A stretch of 64,000 nucleotides of DNA from JAKFWF01 sp963732635 (GCA_963732635.1 CAVTAL010000035.1:310001-374000); one strand, 5' to 3'. Positions 1 through 8,445 are shown, counted from the stretch's first letter. Made by a program: numbers and translations. Notes: a model not told the origin generated them from the sequence alone.

Positions 1-1504
1 GGCGGTTGACGACTTGATTGTCATTGATGGCCGCGTGGCCGGCATCGTCACCGAAGGCGGCCGACGTATCCCAGCTGGCGCGGTGGTTCTGACGACCGGG
101 ACCTTCCTCAACGGGCTCATTCACATGGGCGACGTCAAGATCCCGGCTGGCCGTGTCGGGGACCCGCCCGCCCGCAAACTGTCGGAGCGGTTGGGCGCGC
201 TGGGTATCGAGCGCGGCCGTCTCAAGACCGGCACGCCGGCACGGCTCGATGGCAAAACGATCCGCTGGGATGACCTTGAACGGCAACCCGGTGACAATCC
301 GCCGGAGCCGTTCTCCTACCTCAACACCCGCATCACCACGCCACAGGTTGATTGCCACATCACTTACACCAGCGAGGCGACGCATAAGATCGTGCGCGAT
401 AACCTCGGCCGGTCGGCAATGTATTCGGGCCAGATCGAGGGTATCGGCCCGCGCTATTGCCCGTCGATCGAGGACAAGATCGTCCGCTTTGCCGACCGCA
501 CTTCACACCAGATTTTCCTTGAGCCGGAAGGGCTCGATGACGACACCATTTATCCCAACGGCTTGTCGACCTCGTTGCCGGCAGAAGTGCAGGAGCAATT
601 CCTGCGCACGATCCCAGGCTTGGAAGCGGTCGGCATCATTCGACCAGGCTATGCGATCGAGTATGATTATGTCGATCCGCGCGCCCTCCTGCCAACCCTC
701 GAACTGAAGCGACTGCCGGGCCTGTTCCTCGCTGGCCAGATCAACGGCACAACGGGATATGAGGAAGCGGGCGCGCAAGGTTTGCTCGCGGGGATTAATG
801 CGGCGGCAATGGCCAGCGGCGGCGATCCGATAACGCTATCGCGCACCAACAGCTATCTTGGCGTCATGGTCGACGATCTAGTGAGCCGTGGTGTTTCGGA
901 GCCCTATAGGATGTTCACCTCGCGGGCGGAGTTCCGGCTAAAACTACGCGGCGACAATGCCGATCAGCGCCTGACCCCAATTGGACTCGCAGCTGGATGC
1001 GTCGGGTCGGAGCGTGCCAACGCGTTTGTTGCCAAGGCTGCTGCGCTCGAGGCAGGTGAGCGAATGCTGCGATCGCTATCCATGACCTCGACCGAGGCAC
1101 TCCGCTCGGGCATCCAGATCAACCAGGACGGCAAGCGTCGTTCGGCATTCGAGTTGCTGGCTTATCCGAGCGTCGATATCGACCAGCTCAAGACGACGTG
1201 GCCGGATCTCGGGGCGATAGCGCCGCGCATTGCCTCTCAGTTGGAGATTGACGCCCGGTATGCGGCGTATGTCGCCCGGCAGGATGCCGATGTGATCACT
1301 CTGCGCCGCGACGAGTCGACCGTGATACCAGCAGACTTTCGCTATGCCGACCTGCCCGGTCTATCGACTGAGTTGCGCGGAAAGCTCGAACGGCACCGGC
1401 CGGCGAACATCGCCCAGGCCAGCAAGATCGACGGTATGACGCCAGCCGCACTGCTGATCCTGCTGGCCCACGTTCGTAAGCCTCGGTTGGCGCGGTCCGC
1501 ATGA
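1..1504 (+). CDS. mnmG: tRNA uridine-5-carboxymethylaminomethyl modification protein MnmG (GidA), 5' end missing
   Basis: MnmG is the FAD-dependent partner of MnmE; together they modify U34 at the wobble position of several cytosolic tRNAs. The gene runs in from the left edge: its frame is open from base 2, so roughly the first 120 residues, with the FAD-binding Rossmann fold, lie outside. About 500 residues remain. Visible family signatures are GRLKTGTPARLDG (near base 215), PRYCPSIEDKI (near 450) and GLFLAGQINGTTGYEEAG (near 715), which are diagnostic. The C-terminal helical part that contacts MnmE and tRNA is complete. It is followed by a REP-like repeat and then rsmG, the usual alphaproteobacterial order. 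Confidence 0.97.
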   Translation, partial: AVDDLIVIDGRVAGIVTEGGRRIPAGAVVLTTGTFLNGLIHMGDVKIPAGRVGDPPARKLSERLGALGIERGRLKTGTPARLDGKTIRWDDLERQPGDNPPEPFSYLNTRITTPQVDCHITYTSEATHKIVRDNLGRSAMYSGQIEGIGPRYCPSIEDKIVRFADRTSHQIFLEPEGLDDDTIYPNGLSTSLPAEVQEQFLRTIPGLEAVGIIRPGYAIEYDYVDPRALLPTLELKRLPGLFLAGQINGTTGYEEAGAQGLLAGINAAAMASGGDPITLSRTNSYLGVMVDDLVSRGVSEPYRMFTSRAEFRLKLRGDNADQRLTPIGLAAGCVGSERANAFVAKAAALEAGERMLRSLSMTSTEALRSGIQINQDGKRRSAFELLAYPSVDIDQLKTTWPDLGAIAPRIASQLEIDARYAAYVARQDADVITLRRDESTVIPADFRYADLPGLSTELRGKLERHRPANIAQASKIDGMTPAALLILLAHVRKPRLARSA

Positions 1505-1536
1505 CGGTTGAGACGGTTGCCGGTCATTGTGAGGGC

Positions 1537-1645
1537 GTAGGTTGGGTTAGGACGCCCATTTGCGTCCGTAACCCAACAACTTCGATCACCACCCGTGAAT
1601 TGTTGGGTTACGACCAGCAAGAAGGCTGGTCTAACCCAACCTGCG
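1537..1645. repeat. REP-like double-hairpin repeat, copy 1
   Basis: About 109 bases bounded by GTAGGTTGGGTTAG at the left and CTAACCCAACCTGC at the right. Inside are two consecutive hairpins, each with the arms GTTGGGTTA and TAACCCAAC, so the unit resembles a REP doublet. Close copies lie at 11099-11206 and 32081-32185 and a more distant one at 43324-43406. It lies between mnmG and rsmG. No protein is encoded; the short frame across it is accidental. Confidence 0.85.
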
Positions 1646-1700
1646 ATTTCAACGGGTTTCGATCCACTCCGATCGTCAATCATTGGCCGGAGTGCAGCAA

Positions 1701-2351
1701 ATGAAAACACTGGCTACCATCACCGGCCCGGGCGTGTTCGCCAAGGCATTTGGCGTTTCACGTGAAACCGCCGACCGCCTCGCCATTTATGCCGACCTGC
1801 TCAAGCGCTGGCAGAAGGCGGTCAATCTGGTGGCGCCCAGCACACTGCCGGAGCTATGGCATCGCCATATCGCCGACAGCGCCCAGCTCGCGGCATTATT
1901 CCCCCTCGACGCCAAGCGGCACGCGGACCTCGGATCGGGCGGCGGATTTCCCGGCCTGGTGCTCGCCATCATGCTGGCCGAACGCGGCGGCGTGTCGACG
2001 ATCCTGATCGAAAGCGACCAACGCAAGTCCGCTTTTCTGCGTGATGTCGCTCGTCAGACCGGGATCGCTGTGGAGATCGTGACCAAGCGGATCGAAATTG
2101 CCGAGACTCGCGCTATGGTCGGCACAGTCGATGTCGTGACCGCGCGTGCTCTTGCGCCCCTCGATCGTCTGTTTGGCTTATCCGCCCCGATCTGTACCGC
2201 GTCTTCCTTGTGTCTGTTTCTCAAGGGAAGGGGCGTCGAGCAGGAACTGGCTGATGCCCACCGCACATGGCGGTTCGAGCATCGGCTAGTGCCGAGCCTG
2301 ACGCAGGATGGGGCGTACGTCGTCGAGGTTCGACATTTGTCGCCAGTTTAA
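1701..2351 (+). CDS. rsmG: 16S rRNA (guanine527-N7)-methyltransferase RsmG (GidB)
   Basis: RsmG methylates N7 of G527 in 16S rRNA using S-adenosylmethionine. The 216 residues match the usual length. The SAM-binding loop is seen as HADLGSGGGFPGLVLAI, and the VSRET motif near residue 19 is typical of alphaproteobacterial RsmG. I chose ATG 1701 over the upstream TTG at 1683 because family members begin a few residues before a FGVSRET-type motif. The codons for VSRET form a parS-like palindrome. It is followed after 21 bases by parA, and the three genes rsmG, parA and parB are probably transcribed together. Confidence 0.95.
   Translation: MKTLATITGPGVFAKAFGVSRETADRLAIYADLLKRWQKAVNLVAPSTLPELWHRHIADSAQLAALFPLDAKRHADLGSGGGFPGLVLAIMLAERGGVSTILIESDQRKSAFLRDVARQTGIAVEIVTKRIEIAETRAMVGTVDVVTARALAPLDRLFGLSAPICTASSLCLFLKGRGVEQELADAHRTWRFEHRLVPSLTQDGAYVVEVRHLSPV
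1755..1768. promoter_or_regulatory. parS: parS-like centromere site inside rsmG
   Basis: The sequence GTTTCACGTGAAAC is a perfect 14-bp palindrome and equals the core of the conserved chromosomal parS site (TGTTTCACGTGAAACA); only the outermost base on each side differs. It is about 600 bases upstream of parA and 1.5 kb upstream of parB. ParB would load here as a CTP-dependent clamp. Because the site encodes VSRET in RsmG, protein and DNA constraints coincide. Binding is inferred from the match and the context. Confidence 0.8.
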
Positions 2352-2372
2352 TGGACAGGAGGCGTGAAGCTC

Positions 2373-3191
2373 ATGTCTGCGAATTCAATTAGAGTTCTTG
2401 CAATTACCAATCAGAAGGGCGGTGTCGGCAAGACGACCACCGCCATCAATCTCGGCACCGCGCTGGCAGCGATCGGCGAGCAGGTGCTGGTCGTCGATCT
2501 CGATCCGCAAGGCAACGCTTCCACTGGGCTGGGCATCGCGCCGGAGTCCAGGCACCGCACGACCTTCGATGTGCTCACGGGGCACGCCACGTTGCTCGAT
2601 GCCAGCGTGCCAACAAGCGTTCCCGGCCTGTCGATCGTGCCGGCAAATTCCGATCTCGTTGGTACGGACTCGGCATTGGCATCAGATGCCAACCGCTCGT
2701 TCAGGCTGCGTGATGCGGTTGCCGCGCTGGTTGGCAATCAGCGCGCACAGGCGAGTGCCGCGCCGTTGACCTACGTGCTGATCGATTGCCCGCCTTCGCT
2801 AAATTTGCTGACGCTCAATGCGCTGGCTGCGGCCGACGCGGTGCTGGTGCCGGTGCAGTGCGAGTTCTTCGCTCTGGAAGGCATTTCGCAGCTCAAGGAA
2901 ACGATCGACCAGATCAAGGCGACAATCAATCCGCGACTTGAGATCCAAGGCGTGGTGCTGACCATGCACGACGCGCGCACGACGTTCTCCAAGGAAGTCG
3001 CCCAGAACGTCCGCGCGTTCTTCGGACCCAAGGTCTACGAGACGATGATCCCGCGCAATGTGCGTGTTGCCGAGGCGCCGTCGCACGGCAAGCCAATCCT
3101 GCTCTACGATTACGACAGTGCCGGCAGTCAGGCCTATGTGCGGCTCGCCACCGAGATCATCGAGCGCGAGCGGCATATCAAGGCGGCCTAA
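2373..3191 (+). CDS. parA: Chromosome-partitioning ATPase ParA
   Basis: ParA is the nucleoid-bound ATPase that moves ParB-parS complexes during chromosome segregation. The 272-residue protein carries the deviant Walker A motif KGGVGKTTT at residues 15-23, the VVDLDPQGNAS switch segment and the Walker B-type YVLIDCPPSLN. ATG 2373 is preferred to GTG 2364 because AGGAGG at 2357-2362 is ten bases before the ATG but only one base before the GTG. It is followed by parB after 51 bases. A plasmid-type ParA is unlikely given the rsmG and mnmG neighbours. Confidence 0.96.
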   Translation: MSANSIRVLAITNQKGGVGKTTTAINLGTALAAIGEQVLVVDLDPQGNASTGLGIAPESRHRTTFDVLTGHATLLDASVPTSVPGLSIVPANSDLVGTDSALASDANRSFRLRDAVAALVGNQRAQASAAPLTYVLIDCPPSLNLLTLNALAAADAVLVPVQCEFFALEGISQLKETIDQIKATINPRLEIQGVVLTMHDARTTFSKEVAQNVRAFFGPKVYETMIPRNVRVAEAPSHGKPILLYDYDSAGSQAYVRLATEIIERERHIKAA

Positions 3192-3242
3192 CGTTCATTC
3201 GCATTTTAGCTTCAAAACGAACACGCAATAACGGGGAACACC

Positions 3243-4127
3243 ATGGCGGTACCGCTGCAGAAAAGCCGGCTTGGACGCGGACTGGCTTCATTGATCGGCG
3301 AGCCGGTCAGCGGCTATTCGCAACTGCCTCCCGAAGGTGAGCAGCGCGTAGTTCCGATTGACCAGTTGAAGGGCAGCCCGTTCAACCCGCGCAAGGACTT
3401 CCGCGAGGATGACCTGATCGAGCTGTCGGATTCGATCCGGCAGAAGGGTCTGGTGCAACCGATCCTCGTTCGACCCGATCCGTCGACTGGCGGTTACGAG
3501 ATCGTTGCCGGCGAGCGCCGCTGGCGCGCGTCGCAACTGGCCGGGCTCCACAGTGTACCGGTGATTGTGCGCGAGCTCGCCGACCAGGATGTCGCCGAAC
3601 TTGCGATCATCGAGAACGTGCAGCGCGCCGACCTCAACGCCATCGAGGAGGCGAGCGGCTACCGGGATCTGATCGAGCGCTTCGGCTATACCCAGGAGAA
3701 GCTTGGCGAGGTGATCGGCAAGAGCCGCAGCCATCTCGCCAATACGCTCCGGCTGCTGAAGCTGCCGCCCTACGTGATCGAACTGGTGCGGTCGGGGAAG
3801 ATCAGCTCGGGCCACGGCCGCGCGCTGGTCGGTCGCGACGACGCCGAGGCGCTTGCCGAACGGATCGTCGCCCAGGAGCTTAGCGTCCGCGATATCGAAG
3901 CACTGGTTCAGGGCAACAACGCCGCCGAGACGGCCAACGTGCCGCGCAAGACCCGCGAGAAGGATCCCGATACCAAGGCGTTCGAGAAGGAACTCTCCGA
4001 CCTGCTTGGCCTCAAGGTCGAGATCAAGCGCGGTTCGGGTGAGAGCGGCCTGATGACGATCAAGTACGGAAATTTCGATCAGCTTGACTACATCCGCATG
4101 CGCATTGGCGGCCCCTCGGGCGGTTGA
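3243..4127 (+). CDS. parB: Chromosome-partitioning protein ParB
   Basis: ParB binds parS and spreads as a CTP-dependent clamp. The 294 residues show the family order: an N-terminal GRGLASLIGE box that contacts ParA, the ParB/Srx CTP-binding domain with GERRWRA (about residue 96) and ENVQRADLN, a helix-turn-helix around YTQEKLGEVIGKSRSHLANTL (near residue 145), and a C-terminal dimerisation region. Start ATG 3243 follows an AACGGGGAAC stretch. A hairpin terminator lies 30 bases downstream, so the mnmG-parB transcript probably ends here. The likely target site lies in rsmG upstream. Confidence 0.96.
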   Translation: MAVPLQKSRLGRGLASLIGEPVSGYSQLPPEGEQRVVPIDQLKGSPFNPRKDFREDDLIELSDSIRQKGLVQPILVRPDPSTGGYEIVAGERRWRASQLAGLHSVPVIVRELADQDVAELAIIENVQRADLNAIEEASGYRDLIERFGYTQEKLGEVIGKSRSHLANTLRLLKLPPYVIELVRSGKISSGHGRALVGRDDAEALAERIVAQELSVRDIEALVQGNNAAETANVPRKTREKDPDTKAFEKELSDLLGLKVEIKRGSGESGLMTIKYGNFDQLDYIRMRIGGPSGG

Positions 4128-4156
4128 AGCATTTTCGCCCAATAGGGAATATCAAG

Positions 4157-4184
4157 CGGCCCGGTCATCAGATCGGGCCGTTTT
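4157..4184 (+). terminator. Rho-independent terminator after parB
   Basis: The arms CGGCCCG (4157-4163) and CGGGCCG (4174-4180) form a 7-bp stem with a 10-base loop followed directly by TTTT. It lies 30 bases after the parB stop and separates the partition genes from hisE. Confidence 0.75.
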
Positions 4185-4232
4185 GCTTGTGCCGGCGCCC
4201 GGGAGCGCCTATGCGACTGGCGAACCAACCTC

Positions 4233-4571
4233 GTGGAGCCAAGACCTGTGGCAGATGATGTCCTCACCCGTCTCGCGGCGTTGATTGCCCATCGCCGGAA
4301 CGCATTGGCCGATACCTCCTATACGCGGCAACTGCTCGATGCCGGGCCAGCCAAGTGCGCCCGTAAACTCGGCGAGGAGGCGATCGAAACCGTGATTGCC
4401 GGTATTGGTCCGGATGCGGGCGAATTGCGCGCCGAGGCGGCTGATTTGCTGTATCATCTGCTGGTGCTGCTGGAGTCTCGCAACGTGCCGCTCGGCGACG
4501 TGCTGACGACCCTGGAAGCGCGGATGTCGCAATCGGGCTTGGCCGAGAAGGCAGCGCGTAAGCCCGGCTGA
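4233..4571 (+). CDS. hisE: Phosphoribosyl-ATP pyrophosphatase HisE
   Basis: HisE hydrolyses phosphoribosyl-ATP to phosphoribosyl-AMP and pyrophosphate, the second step of histidine synthesis, in the cytoplasm. The 112-residue all-helical protein shows the MazG-like metal-binding pattern, with GEEAIETVIA followed by AEAADLLYHLLVLL, and has the normal length of single-domain HisE. Only GTG starts fit; GTG 4233 is used and GTG 4248 is an alternative. It is followed by coaA after 13 bases. In related genomes, as I recall, hisE ends a hisB-H-A-F-E operon before coaA; here hisF is absent and the parB terminator lies upstream, so it needs its own promoter. Confidence 0.92.
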   Translation: MEPRPVADDVLTRLAALIAHRRNALADTSYTRQLLDAGPAKCARKLGEEAIETVIAGIGPDAGELRAEAADLLYHLLVLLESRNVPLGDVLTTLEARMSQSGLAEKAARKPG

Positions 4572-4584
4572 ACAGGGTGCGGTT

Positions 4585-5577
4585 ATGGCGATCTACGAAC
4601 TGAAAGCGATGACCGAGGAGCCGGCGCCGTCGCGCGGCGGGCTGAATTTTTCTCCCTATCGCGAGTTCAGCCGCGCGGAGTGGGCAAGGCTCCGGGCCGA
4701 CACGCCGATGACGCTGGTCGAGCGCGACCTCGAGCAGCTCTCAGGTTTGATGGCCGGGCTTTCGATGGAGGAGGTCGAGCAGATCTACCTGCCGATGTCG
4801 CGGCTGCTCAATCTCTACGTCATGGCGGCGCAGGAACTGCACAGCGTGTCGTCGCGGTTCCTGAACCGCAAGGATCACAAGGTGCCCTTCATCATCGGTG
4901 TCGCCGGCTCGGTGGCTGTCGGTAAGAGTACCACGGCGCGCGCATTGAAAGCGTTGTTGGCCCGCTGGCCGGACCATCCGCACGTTGACCTCGTGACCAC
5001 CGACGGCTTCCTGTTGCCGAATGCCGAGCTGGAGCGGCGCGGAATCATGAACCGCAAGGGCTTCCCCGAGAGTTTCGACACCACCAAACTGCTGAACTTT
5101 CTTGGCGACGTTAAGTCGGGGCGCGAAGTGGCGGAGGCGCCGGTATACTCGCACTTCCAATACGACATTCTGCCCGGTCAGAAGGTGACCGTCGCCCGGC
5201 CGGATATTCTGATCGTCGAGGGCCTCAATGTGTTGCAGCCGGCACGGATGCCGCGGGGCGGCGATGCGGTGCCGTTCGTGTCCGACTTCTTTGATTTTTC
5301 GATCTACATCGATGCCGATGCCAAGGTGATCGAGGAATGGTACGTCGCCCGATTCATGAAACTGCGGGCGACCGCGTTCCGCGACCCTGGCGCCTATTTC
5401 CATCGTTACGCGAGCCTGACGCAGGAAGAGGCGCTGGCGCGCGCGATGGAAATCTGGAGCACGATCAACCTCAAGAACCTCGAGGAGAATATATTGCCAA
5501 CCAGGCGGCGGGCGCGGCTCGTATTGCGCAAGGGGCGCGATCATCGCGTCGAATCAGTAGCGCTCAGAAAACTCTGA
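4585..5577 (+). CDS. coaA: Type I pantothenate kinase CoaA
   Basis: CoaA phosphorylates pantothenate with ATP, the first committed step of coenzyme A synthesis, and the family is feedback-inhibited by CoA. The 330 residues begin with the conserved SPYREFSRAEWARLR and carry the P-loop GVAGSVAVGKSTTAR near residue 107, then TTDGFLLPN and the YDILPGQ and LIVEGLNVLQ segments. Length and start agree with the family. It forms a pair with hisE. The stop is followed by a hairpin whose U-tract faces the other strand, so that hairpin probably terminates the convergent gene. Confidence 0.96.
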   Translation: MAIYELKAMTEEPAPSRGGLNFSPYREFSRAEWARLRADTPMTLVERDLEQLSGLMAGLSMEEVEQIYLPMSRLLNLYVMAAQELHSVSSRFLNRKDHKVPFIIGVAGSVAVGKSTTARALKALLARWPDHPHVDLVTTDGFLLPNAELERRGIMNRKGFPESFDTTKLLNFLGDVKSGREVAEAPVYSHFQYDILPGQKVTVARPDILIVEGLNVLQPARMPRGGDAVPFVSDFFDFSIYIDADAKVIEEWYVARFMKLRATAFRDPGAYFHRYASLTQEEALARAMEIWSTINLKNLEENILPTRRRARLVLRKGRDHRVESVALRKL

Positions 5578-5590
5578 GGCGCACGGCAAT

Positions 5591-5620
5591 AAAAAACGGC
5601 CGCCTTGCCGGGGCGGCCGT
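5591..5620 (-). terminator. Terminator for the minus-strand gene ending at 5649
   Basis: A 9-bp perfect stem, ACGGCCGCC (5596-5604) with GGCGGCCGT (5612-5620), has a 7-base loop. On the minus strand it is followed by six U residues (AAAAAA on the plus strand at 5591-5596), which makes it a good terminator for the minus-strand gene. It may also stop coaA transcripts. Confidence 0.8.
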
Positions 5621-5648
5621 CGAGGTCACTTGCTCTGGGCTAGCAAAT

Positions 5649-6233
5649 TCAGTGAGCGTAGCGGGACCCTGGGGACAGGTTCGCGGCGTTCAGCATGAAT
5701 TCGGTAAGAGCGATCTGACTGCGCACGAGATCGCGGACTTGCGGCAGTTTCATCACGCTCTGGGCGATCATCATCTGCTGCTCGAAAATCGCCGTCGCGG
5801 CGTTGAGGCCGAAGCCGAACAACAGCGCTGCGACAGGGATCGGTTCGGCTTTCGCCGGCTTGGCAAGAAGACCGGGTTCGAGACCGGTATTCTCATTCGC
5901 CGAACCGGTAAACGTGCGGCGGGATTCAGCCCGCTTCACGGCTTCGACCTTGACCGGTTCGGAATACTTCAATGCCGCGGCGCGGGGCGTAGATTGCATC
6001 GCGGCCGAAGCATTGTCGGACTGGATATTCGACTTGAGAACGGGCTGGGCAACGTGAAACTTGTCGCGTAGCCGGCGGATCGTCGACGGATCGGTGATGC
6101 CGAGCGTCTTGATCGCGGTGGTCGGTTTAATGCGCGGGTCGGCGCTCATGATACGGGCGATCTCGTCCAGTCTGAGCTGGTCGTTGATGCCCGAACCCTT
6201 CGGCCGGCCGCGCTGCATTTTGGCAGCGCTCAT
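5649..6233 (-). CDS. Hypothetical protein with N-terminal HTH-like region
   Basis: I do not recognise a named family. The basic start QRGRPKGSG looks like an AT-hook, and the next stretch ending in TDPSTIRRLRDKF resembles a helix-turn-helix. A variable Ala- and Ser-rich linker follows, and then a C-terminal amphipathic helical region rich in Q, M and L (residues about 130-190). Proteins with a similar N-terminus occur, as I recall, in Bradyrhizobium relatives without known function. ATG 6233 (194 residues) is preceded by AGGA at a workable distance; ATG 6266 is an alternative adding 11 residues. DNA binding is inferred from the first 60 residues. The C-terminal part could suggest oligomerisation or granule association, but that is speculative. 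Confidence 0.7.
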   Translation of the reverse strand: MSAAKMQRGRPKGSGINDQLRLDEIARIMSADPRIKPTTAIKTLGITDPSTIRRLRDKFHVAQPVLKSNIQSDNASAAMQSTPRAAALKYSEPVKVEAVKRAESRRTFTGSANENTGLEPGLLAKPAKAEPIPVAALLFGFGLNAATAIFEQQMMIAQSVMKLPQVRDLVRSQIALTEFMLNAANLSPGSRYAH

Positions 6234-6374
6234 GGGGGTCAGGTCCTGCAATGCGATTCGTTGCATTCATACTGCGCAGGAACTCCCTGTTATTCCAGAG
6301 AGAATAATCGAACATTGGGAGCAATATTGGGGTTGTACAGCCGATAGTGACCAAAATACAGTAATAGGGAGGGC

Positions 6375-6428
6375 TAATGCTGTGCTTCGGCAACAAGTTC
6401 TCCTACAACTTGAATTGCCGAAGCATTA
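6375..6428. other. Long imperfect inverted repeat between two minus-strand genes
   Basis: The arms GCTTCGGCAA-CAAGTT (6384-6399) and AACTTG-AA-TTGCCGAAGC (6407-6424) pair over 16 bp with only a 2-base bulge and a 7-base loop. The outer bases TAATGC (6375-6380) and GCATTA (6423-6428) extend the symmetry. It sits just after the stop of the sugar kinase gene, so on the minus strand it could be its terminator, although no U-run follows. It may instead protect the RNA 3' end or act as an operator for the next gene. Confidence 0.6.
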
Positions 6429-6442
6429 GAGCAAGTACAACC

Positions 6443-7438
6443 TCAGATCAGTCCGCGCTGCTTCGCCAGGCTTGCCAACGCTACCTGCGGCCGGGCGCCG
6501 ACGTGGCTGATGATTTCGGCGGCGGCGAGTGCGCCGAGCCGGCCGCAAACCTCTGGCCCAAGACCACGCGCATGACCGAACAGGTAGCCGGCGGCGTAGA
6601 GATCGCCGGCACCGGTGGTGTCGACGACTTTCTCGATTTTGTCGGCCGGCACCTCGACAGAAGTACCGCCGGAATGGATGACGGCACCCCTGGCGCTGCG
6701 GGTCAGCACGGCGACCTTGGCGTCGATTGCCGCGTGGCGCGAGGCGTCCTCGAACGACTTGGTCTGGTAGAGCGATGTGACCTCCAATTCGTTGGCGAAC
6801 AGAATGTCGACGTGGTCGCGGATGAAGGTCAGGAACTCGGCGCGGTGGCGGTCGACGCAGAACGCGTCCGACAGTGTCAATGCAACCTTGCGGCCGGCCT
6901 TCTGGGCGTGCGCGGCGGCGGCGCGGAACGCAGCCTTGGCCTCGTCCCGGTCGAACAGGTAGCCTTCGAGGTAGACGATCTTGGCGGCGGCGATCTGGGC
7001 GCCATCGACCTCCGCGACCGCCAATTCCGGGCTGACGCCCAGAAAAGTGTTCATGGTGCGCTCGCCGTCGGGCGTGACCAGGATCAGCGATCGGGCGGTC
7101 GGGGCGCCACCCTTCGAGGCAGGAGTTGCATAGGCGACGCCGGCTGCCTTGATATCGTGGGCGAAGATGCGGCCGAACTCGTCGTCCGAGACCTTGCCGA
7201 TGAAGGCCGACGTGCCGCCGAGCGAGGCGATGCCGACCATCGTGTTGGCGGCTGATCCGCCGGATATCTCGATCGCCGGGCCGCAGTCCTTATAGAGTGA
7301 CACGATCTTTTCGGCATCGACCAGTTGCATCGAGCCCTTGGCGGCGCCGTGGCGGACGAGGAACGCGTCGTCGCAGCGGCCGATGATGTCGACGATGGCA
7401 TTGCCGATGGCGATCACATCGGTGGGGGCGTTGGTCAT
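6443..7438 (-). CDS. PfkB-family sugar kinase, adenosine kinase type
   Basis: The protein transfers phosphate from ATP to a sugar hydroxyl. The overall sequence is most like alphaproteobacterial adenosine kinases. In 331 residues it shows the N-terminal AIGNAIVDIIGRCDD, the GGSAANTMVGIASLGG substrate-binding glycine pair and the C-terminal PfkB signature DTTGAGD with the catalytic aspartate. I chose ATG 7438 (start MTNAPTDVIAIGNAIVD), preceded by AAGGAC; an in-frame extension of 15 residues to 7483 has no support. It is divergent from the flavin reductase gene. Adenosine as substrate is family-level inference; other nucleosides or ribose are possible. Confidence 0.88.
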   Translation of the reverse strand: MTNAPTDVIAIGNAIVDIIGRCDDAFLVRHGAAKGSMQLVDAEKIVSLYKDCGPAIEISGGSAANTMVGIASLGGTSAFIGKVSDDEFGRIFAHDIKAAGVAYATPASKGGAPTARSLILVTPDGERTMNTFLGVSPELAVAEVDGAQIAAAKIVYLEGYLFDRDEAKAAFRAAAAHAQKAGRKVALTLSDAFCVDRHRAEFLTFIRDHVDILFANELEVTSLYQTKSFEDASRHAAIDAKVAVLTRSARGAVIHSGGTSVEVPADKIEKVVDTTGAGDLYAAGYLFGHARGLGPEVCGRLGALAAAEIISHVGARPQVALASLAKQRGLI

Positions 7439-7595
7439 GATCGATAAGTCCTTTTGCGCCGGATTTGTGGGATTGGCCGGCACTATAGGAGGCGATGACG
7501 ACGGAGCAAGCGGCGAGTGACGCCGCGCTCATTTGACAGGTCGCGGCGAGGCAGGCAGCGTGCGCGGGATACGAACCCAAGCTAAAGGACGCGCC

Positions 7596-8264
7596 ATGTT
7601 TTACGACGCCATTGAGAACAAGCATGGCCTCAAGCACGACCCGTTCAAGGCGCTGATCGTGCCGCGCCCGATCGGCTGGGTCTCGACCGTCTCGGCGGAC
7701 GGCGTCGCCAATCTGGCGCCATACAGCTTCTTCAACGCCGTATCCGAGAAGCCCAACTATGTTGTGTTCGGCTCGGCCGGCCTCAAGGACAGCCTCGCCA
7801 ACATCAACGCCACCGGCGAGTTCGTTTGTTCGCTGGCGACCTGGGACACCCGCTACGAGATGAACACCTCCTCGGCGACGGTGCCGCACGGTGTCGATGA
7901 GTTCGCACTCTCGGGTCTCACTGCGACGCCGTCGCATCTCGTCAAGCCGCCACGCGTGAAGGAGGCACCTGCCGCCTTCGAATGCAAGCTCTGGAAGGTG
8001 ATCGAACTGCCCAACGTCGCGCCGCAGCACAAGACCGCGCATTACATGGTGGTTGGCCTCGTTGTCGGCATCCACATCGACGACCGCTTCGTCAAGGACG
8101 GCATGGTCGACACTGGCGCCATGCGGCCGATTGCGCGCCTCGGCTACATGAACTACGGCGTCATCGAACCGGAAAACGTGTTCACCATCAACCGCCCCGA
8201 AGTGGTCGACGGCCGCGTCACCAATGCTCGACCGGACGGTGAGTTCGACGGCAAGTACCGGTGA
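7596..8264 (+). CDS. Flavin reductase domain protein (FMN-binding split barrel)
   Basis: A 222-residue protein of the DIM6/NTAB-type flavin reductase-like family, which folds as an FMN-binding split barrel. The motif VPRPIGWVSTVSADGVANLAP near residue 23 and FNAVSEKPNYVVFGS are characteristic of the FMN site. ATG 7596 is preceded by AAAGGAC at 7584-7590, which decides the start. Members act as small NADH:FMN reductases or as flavin-binding oxidoreductases of unknown substrate; nothing in the neighbourhood indicates which. It is divergent from the sugar kinase and is followed by the caspase-like gene on the same strand after 181 bases. Confidence 0.85.
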   Translation: MFYDAIENKHGLKHDPFKALIVPRPIGWVSTVSADGVANLAPYSFFNAVSEKPNYVVFGSAGLKDSLANINATGEFVCSLATWDTRYEMNTSSATVPHGVDEFALSGLTATPSHLVKPPRVKEAPAAFECKLWKVIELPNVAPQHKTAHYMVVGLVVGIHIDDRFVKDGMVDTGAMRPIARLGYMNYGVIEPENVFTINRPEVVDGRVTNARPDGEFDGKYR

Positions 8265-8445
8265 GGATGCGTCTCCAAGGCGCCGGGTAGTGGGTTCAGT
8301 CCCCTCCACTTGCAACCCAGGCGGCGAACAAGCGGGCGACTACATCAATCGCCGCATTGAGGTGCTTGCCTTGATGCTGGCGACCTCAATTGGCAGAATG
8401 CTCTCCTGTCGGTTTTTCAGTTCGTTCAACGTGTGTGGTGTCGAC

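Noticed and set aside
1501..1704. Small plus-strand gene between mnmG and rsmG
   Set aside because: The frame consists mainly of the REP-like repeat and has no ribosome-binding site.
8224..8445. Longer start of the caspase-like gene
   Set aside because: It would overlap the end of the flavin reductase gene and place 74 unrelated residues before an obvious signal peptide.
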